A stretch of DNA of 64,000 nt from JBBROS01 sp965213845 (GTDB lineage Bacteria > Pseudomonadota > Alphaproteobacteria > Acetobacterales > Acetobacteraceae), in NCBI GenBank assembly GCA_965213845.1, contig CBDCAI010000005.1:744001-808000 (forward strand), in the 5' to 3' direction. Position 1 is the first letter of the stretch. The number at the start of each line of letters is the position of its first letter. The position numbers and the translations under genes were made by a program. Shown here in pieces: positions 59,971 through 64,000 of the stretch. The notes beneath the pieces are model-generated. The model saw only the letters and a list, made by a program, of their open reading frames with translations, searched no databases and was not told the origin of the DNA.

Positions 59971-61050
59971 TCAGTGGGCGTTGCCCCGATCCTCCCGGAA
60001 CAGGTGCAGCGCTTCCTGGATCGGCCGGTCGCTGAACGAGAACAGCACGCTGTCCTCCGCCGCCTCGTGCCGCACCCGCGCCCATGAGGGCACGACGAAC
60101 ACGTCCCGCCGCACCCAGTCCACCACGAAGTCCTCGCCCCCGGTCCGGGACGAGACGATGCTGCGCCCCCGCCCCTCGATGGGCACGAAGGTGGTCGCAT
60201 CCGTCGCGCGATAGGCCGCCGTCGAGAAGCCCTGGGGCAGCAGCTGGATATAGGTCCCCATCGTCGCCATCGCGTGGTTGCCGGTGACCGGGTTCGCGTA
60301 GCGCATCTTCAGGCCGTGGCACGGGTCCCACGCCTCCAGCCGCCGCATCCGCTCCAGCGCGTCCCGGGTCCGGGCATAGGGGTAGTTGAACACCGGCGAG
60401 CTGCCGCCGCCGCCACGGTGGTCCACCGGCAGCAGGTTGGCCCCGTAACGCGCGTCGCTGTCTCCGGTCGGCCGCGTGATCGCCTGCTCGTCCGCCGCCC
60501 CGTGTTCCGCGAACGAGCAGTCCAGGAACTGCACCACCGGGATGTCGAGCCCGTCCAGCCAGAAGATCGGCTCGTCGCTGTGGTTGCCGTGGTCGTGCCA
60601 CGCCATGGGTGGCGTGATGACGAAGTCGCCCTCGTTCATGATCGTCCGCTCGCCGTTGACCGAGGTGTGCGCGCCCCCGCCCTCCAGCACGAAGCGTAGC
60701 GCGCTCTGCGTGTGCCGGTGCGCGGGCGCCACCTCGCCCGGCAGCACCAGCTGCACCCCGGCATACAGGTCCGTCGTGATGCGCGACTGGCCCCGCAGCC
60801 CCGGGTTCTCCAGCACCAACACCCGGCGCTCGGCCTCCTTGGCTGTGATCAGCGCCCCGGCTTCCATCATCGCCGCCCGGATGTCCGCGAAGCGCCAGCT
60901 CGCCGGCTCGCAGGGGCTGCGCGGCTCCGGCGTGACCAGGTTGGCCAGCGACGTCCACAGCGGCGTCATGTTCTGCTGGCCGATCCGCTCGTAGAACGCC
61001 AGCCGCTCCGGCGTGTCCGAAGGCTTGCCCGTGATCGCGTCGCTCGGCAT
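59971..61050 (-). CDS. gentisate 1,2-dioxygenase
   Basis: A 359-residue bicupin enzyme. The iron-binding cupin histidines are seen in the APAHRHTQSALRFVLEG segment; AWHDHGNHSDEPIFWLDGLD follows; the second cupin includes GTYIQLLPQGFSTAAYR and VIVPSW-like VFVVPSWARVRHEA. It opens the gentisate ring to maleylpyruvate. Length fits the family. A GGGGGA site precedes the chosen ATG 61050; ATG 61089 would extend it into the operator palindrome. The dissimilatory partners (maleylpyruvate isomerase and hydrolase) are not in the window. Confidence 0.85.
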   Translation of the reverse strand: MPSDAITGKPSDTPERLAFYERIGQQNMTPLWTSLANLVTPEPRSPCEPASWRFADIRAAMMEAGALITAKEAERRVLVLENPGLRGQSRITTDLYAGVQLVLPGEVAPAHRHTQSALRFVLEGGGAHTSVNGERTIMNEGDFVITPPMAWHDHGNHSDEPIFWLDGLDIPVVQFLDCSFAEHGAADEQAITRPTGDSDARYGANLLPVDHRGGGGSSPVFNYPYARTRDALERMRRLEAWDPCHGLKMRYANPVTGNHAMATMGTYIQLLPQGFSTAAYRATDATTFVPIEGRGRSIVSSRTGGEDFVVDWVRRDVFVVPSWARVRHEAAEDSVLFSFSDRPIQEALHLFREDRGNAH

Positions 61051-61071
61051 CGCGTCCCCCGCCCAGGTTCC

Positions 61072-61113
61072 ATTGACGATTGACAGCATACTGTCAGTCG
61101 GTTCAACGTCAAT
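61072..61113. promoter_or_regulatory. nested palindrome between gentisate dioxygenase and binding-protein genes
   Basis: An inner palindrome TGACAG-CATA-CTGTCA (61081-61096) is framed by ATTGACG (61072-61078) and CGTCAAT (61107-61113). It lies in the 112-base divergent region and is a good candidate operator for a dimeric regulator acting on both genes. No regulator gene is adjacent. Confidence 0.5.
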
Positions 61114-61162
61114 CCGCCGAGAAGCCGGGGGCAACCGGCCGCGCGGAAACGGAGACGACGCC

Positions 61163-62383
61163 ATGAAGAACCCCGCCCTGGCCACCGCATGCGCCCTGCT
61201 GCTGCTTGCCGGCACAGCCCGCGCGGAGATCCCGGGCGGCGTGCTCAAGGTCGGCGTGCTGAACGACATGTCGGGGCCGTTCGCCGACCTCTCGGGCAAG
61301 AACTCCGTGCTCGCGGCCCAGATGGCGGCCGAGGACTTCGCGCGGGAGGCCGGACCGGGCGCCCCGAGAGTCGAGATCGTGGGCGCCGACCATCAGAACA
61401 AAGCCGACGTGGGCGCCGCCATCACCCGCCGCTGGGTCGACCAGGAGAACGTGCAGGCCGTCGTCGACGTCCCCAACTCCGCCGTGGCGCTGGCCGTCAA
61501 CCAGGTCATGCGCGACAAGGACCGCACGTTCCTGGCCAGCAGCAGCGCCACCAGCGACCTGACGGGCAAGGCCTGTGCACCCACCACCGTGCAATGGACC
61601 TTCGACACCTGGGCGCTGGCCAACGGCACCGCCCGCGCGCTGGTGAAGGCGGGCGGCGACACCTGGTTCTTCATCACCGCCGACTACGCCTTCGGCCAGG
61701 CGCTGTCCCGCGACGCGACCGCCCTCGTCACCGCCGCCGGGGGCCGGGTGCTGGGCGAGGCGCGGCACCCGCTCGACACCACCGACCTCTCATCCTATTT
61801 GCTGACGGCGCAGGCGTCGGGCGCCAAGGTGATCGCGCTGGCCAATGCCGGCACCGACACCAGCAACACCATCAAGCAGGCCGCCGAGTTCGGCATCGGC
61901 CGCGACGGCAAGCAGCGGCTGGCCGGGCTTCTGGTGTTCCTCACCGACGTCGATGCCCTGGGCCTGCCCGCCGCGCAGAACCTGGTGCTGACGGAGGCGT
62001 TCTACTGGGACCTCAACGACCGCACCCGCGCCTGGAGCCGCCGCTTCGCCGAGCGGGCCGGGGGCCGCATGCCGACCATGAACCATGCCGGCGTCTACTC
62101 CAGCGTCCTCGCCTGGTTGCGCGCCGCCAAGGCGGCCGACAGCGTGTCCGGCGCCGCCGTCGTCGCCAAGATGGTCGCGACGCCGATGGACGACCCGCTG
62201 TTCGGGCCCACCACGATCCGCCCCGACGGCCGGGCGGTGCACGACATGTTCCTGTTCCAGGTGAAGACCCCGGCCGAGAGCACGGGGCGCTGGGACTACT
62301 ACAAGCTGTCCGCCACCATCCCCGCCGCGGAGGCGTTCCGCCCCATGGCCGAAGGGGCCTGCCCCCTGGTCAAGCCGCGGTAA
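61163..62383 (+). CDS. branched-chain amino-acid-type ABC substrate-binding protein
   Basis: A 406-residue periplasmic protein with signal peptide (NPALATACALLLLAGTARA). The mature fold is type 1 (LivJ-like): LKVGVLNDMSGPFADLSGKN, AQMAAEDFAREAG, RVEIVGADHQNKADVGAAIT, FLASSSATSDLTGKACAPTT, FFITADYAFGQALSRDATAL. In aromatic-degrading bacteria similar proteins bind aromatic acids. No permease or ATPase follows. A GGAG site precedes ATG 61163. Confidence 0.85.
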   Translation: MKNPALATACALLLLAGTARAEIPGGVLKVGVLNDMSGPFADLSGKNSVLAAQMAAEDFAREAGPGAPRVEIVGADHQNKADVGAAITRRWVDQENVQAVVDVPNSAVALAVNQVMRDKDRTFLASSSATSDLTGKACAPTTVQWTFDTWALANGTARALVKAGGDTWFFITADYAFGQALSRDATALVTAAGGRVLGEARHPLDTTDLSSYLLTAQASGAKVIALANAGTDTSNTIKQAAEFGIGRDGKQRLAGLLVFLTDVDALGLPAAQNLVLTEAFYWDLNDRTRAWSRRFAERAGGRMPTMNHAGVYSSVLAWLRAAKAADSVSGAAVVAKMVATPMDDPLFGPTTIRPDGRAVHDMFLFQVKTPAESTGRWDYYKLSATIPAAEAFRPMAEGACPLVKPR

Positions 62384-62482
62384 GTGCGGCCTGGCCCTTG
62401 ACCGGGATGGGCGCTGGTGCCTTGGATGACCTTGCCGGTCGTTCTGGCGGACCCACGTCGCGACCGAAGCGAGGATGATCCC

Positions 62483-62514
62483 ATGAGCCTGAGCCGATGA
62501 GCCTGAGCCGATGA
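62483..62514 (+). promoter_or_regulatory. two tandem five-codon mini-ORFs before the acyl-CoA dehydrogenase gene
   Basis: A 14-bp unit, ATGAGCCTGAGCCG, occurs twice (62483-62496, 62497-62510). Each reads MSLSR then TGA, and each stop overlaps the next ATG (ATGA); the second stop overlaps the real gene's first ATG at 62511. The only good ribosome site (GAGG at 62471) precedes the first mini-ORF. Translation of the gene may thus depend on two successive stop/restarts. Confidence 0.5.
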
Positions 62515-64000
62515 GCATGAGCCTGCTGGACCGGTCCACCGCCGCCCCCGGCCCTGCCGCCGCGCCGGACCTGATGGCCGACCCCGCCCATCTTCTCGCC
62601 GTCACCGCCCGGGCGGGTGAGGCCCTGGCGCGCGTGCTTGCCACCGCCCGCACGCGCGTCGGCGCCGCCGTCCAGGCCGCCGAGACGGCGGGCCTCGGCC
62701 TCGATTCCGAGCAGACGGCCCTGCATGGCCTCGCCTGGCTCGCCACCTACGCCCAGGCGCTGCGCCAGATGCACGGCTGGTTCGCCGCCCTGCATGAGCG
62801 CGGCGGCGCCTCCGAGCTGGACCGCGCGCTGCTGCTCGCCGCCCATGGCGAGTACCTGGCCCAGATCGAGGGCGGCCTGCCGATGAGCCAGACCGAGCTG
62901 CTCCGCCCCGCCCATCTCCACCTCACGCCCGCCGACATGGCGCCCCTCGACATCGCCGAGGTCCCCGCCCTGGTCGCCGCCGGCACCGCTCCCGGCCTGC
63001 GCCTCCGCATCGCAGCACTGGTCGCGGAGGGCGCGTCCGGCAGCCGGTTCGGCACCCCCGGCCTCGAGGACGAGATGCTCCTCGCGCTGCAGGACCAGGT
63101 CCGCCGCTTCGCCACGGACAAGGTCGAGCCCTACGCCCATCAGTGGCACCTCGACGACACGCTGATCCCCATCGAGGTCGTGCGCCAGATGGGCGAGATG
63201 GGAGTCTTCGGCCTCACCGTCCCCGAACAGTACGGCGGCCTCGGCCTGGGCAAGCTCGCCATGTGCCTCGTCTCGGAGGAGCTGTCCCGCGCCTATATCG
63301 GCGTGGGCTCGCTCGGCACCCGGTCCGAGATCGCGGCCGAGCTCATCCAGCTCGGCGGCACCGAGGCCCAGAAGGCGCATTGGCTCCCCCGCCTCGCCAG
63401 CGGAGAGGTGCTGCCGACGGCCGTGTTCACCGAACCCGACACCGGGTCCGACCTCGGCGCGCTTCGCACCCGTGCGGTGCATGACGGCGACACCTACCGC
63501 ATCACCGGCAACAAGACCTGGATCACCCACGGCAGCCGCTCGGACCTCATGACGCTGCTGGTCCGCACCGGGCCCGCGGACAGCGGCTACCGCGGCCTGT
63601 CGATGTTCCTGGCCGAGAAGCCGCGCGGCACCGACGCGGACCCGTTCCCCGCGCCCGGCATGTCCGGCGGCGAGATCCGCGTGCTCGGCTATCGCGGCAT
63701 GAAGGAATACGAGATCGGCTTCGACGGCTTCACCGTGCCCGAGACCGCCCTGCTCGGCGGCCAGGAGGGGCAGGGGTTCAAGCAGCTCATGGCCACCTTC
63801 GAATCCGCCCGCATCCAGACCGCCGCCCGCGCCGTGGGCGTGGCGCAGAACGCGATGGAGCTGGCCCTCGCCTATGCCCGGCAGCGCCGCCAGTTCGGCC
63901 GCACCCTCGACAGCTTCCCCCGCGTCGCCAGCAAGCTCGCGCTGATGGCCGTGGAGACCATGGTCGCCCGCCAGCTCTGCTGGTTCGCCGCCCGCGAGAA
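62511..64000 (+). CDS. mcd: (2S)-methylsuccinyl-CoA dehydrogenase, 5' part
   Basis: The frame is open to the end of the window (about 496 codons) and is cut off there. An extra helical N-terminal domain of ~170 residues precedes the acyl-CoA dehydrogenase fold, as in Mcd. Motifs include RRFATDKVEPYAHQWHLDDT, GVFGLTVPEQYGGLGLGKLA, VSEELSRAYIGVGSLGTRSE, TAVFTEPDTGSDLGALRTRA, GYRGMKEYEIGFDGFTVPE and TFESARIQTAARAVGVAQNA. These match methylsuccinyl-CoA dehydrogenase, which makes mesaconyl-CoA in the ethylmalonyl-CoA pathway of acetate assimilation. A start at 62517 is also possible. Neighbouring pathway genes are outside the window. Confidence 0.8.
   Translation, partial: MSMSLLDRSTAAPGPAAAPDLMADPAHLLAVTARAGEALARVLATARTRVGAAVQAAETAGLGLDSEQTALHGLAWLATYAQALRQMHGWFAALHERGGASELDRALLLAAHGEYLAQIEGGLPMSQTELLRPAHLHLTPADMAPLDIAEVPALVAAGTAPGLRLRIAALVAEGASGSRFGTPGLEDEMLLALQDQVRRFATDKVEPYAHQWHLDDTLIPIEVVRQMGEMGVFGLTVPEQYGGLGLGKLAMCLVSEELSRAYIGVGSLGTRSEIAAELIQLGGTEAQKAHWLPRLASGEVLPTAVFTEPDTGSDLGALRTRAVHDGDTYRITGNKTWITHGSRSDLMTLLVRTGPADSGYRGLSMFLAEKPRGTDADPFPAPGMSGGEIRVLGYRGMKEYEIGFDGFTVPETALLGGQEGQGFKQLMATFESARIQTAARAVGVAQNAMELALAYARQRRQFGRTLDSFPRVASKLALMAVETMVARQLCWFAARE

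Overview
The window is about 70% G+C, with dense, heavily overlapping operons (many ATGA, GTGA or TTGA stop/start overlaps). It looks like an alphaproteobacterial chromosome, most likely Rhodospirillales/Acetobacteraceae-like. Support comes from a DUF4167 protein beside prfA-prmC, a DUF3422 protein, and at the right edge a probable methylsuccinyl-CoA dehydrogenase of the ethylmalonyl-CoA pathway. The first, partial gene resembles BchO, so a photosynthesis gene cluster may lie to the left. This is an inference from one incomplete gene. No rRNA, tRNA or CRISPR array was recognised.

Layout. 0-5.7 kb: alpha/beta hydrolase (BchO-like), DUF3422, a small membrane protein, a GT25 glycosyltransferase, an LhgO-like oxidase and a beta-propeller protein. 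5.7-9.5 kb: GlcG-like protein, then nadC coupled to a substrate-binding protein and two permeases with no ATPase. 9.5-12.8 kb: gmd-rmd (GDP-rhamnose synthesis) and an FkbM methyltransferase. 12.8-16.7 kb: complete polyamine-type importer. 16.7-17.2 kb: BrnTA toxin-antitoxin with a broken toxin. 17.3-19.7 kb: tandem aspartate-type aminotransferases.

19.7-32.3 kb is the accessory, rearranged part. It has an IS5-family (IS427-like) element with terminal repeats, a 3-bp target duplication and a frameshifted transposase; an unknown lipoprotein; a leftover enoyl-CoA hydratase 3' end beside GST, hydratase, MDR reductase and DinB genes; and a flavin-reductase/type III glutamine-synthetase module present twice as direct repeats. 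In the left copy only the reductase is intact. In the right copy only the synthetase is intact. Between the copies lie a fragment of aroB, two lower-GC or mosaic genes for secreted proteins (beta-helix and FG-GAP) and an IS66 scar.

31.7-36.7 kb: glnT/gmaS-like synthetase coupled to glxB-glxC-glxD (glutamate synthase-like; mgsABC-like in methylotrophs), divergent from an XRE-cupin regulator. 36.8-42.7 kb: SnoaL-like protein, fluoroacetate-dehalogenase-like enzyme, then hisS, a shrunken RhuM gene, prfA, prmC (with a 12-bp repeat array at its start) and DUF4167. 42.7-46.8 kb: opine-dehydrogenase-family gene divergent from a complete polar amino-acid importer. 46.8-51.9 kb: Nudix (DUF4743), ATM1-type exporter, small conserved protein, rpmB, alpha/beta hydrolase, HNH protein. 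52-56.2 kb: sugar-acid pathway operon (IlvD/EDD dehydratase, SDR, FAH-family hydrolase, esterase). 56.4-60 kb: EamA transporter and modABC. 60-64 kb: gentisate 1,2-dioxygenase divergent from a lone Leu/Ile/Val-type binding protein across a nested palindrome, then methylsuccinyl-CoA dehydrogenase preceded by two tandem five-codon mini-ORFs.
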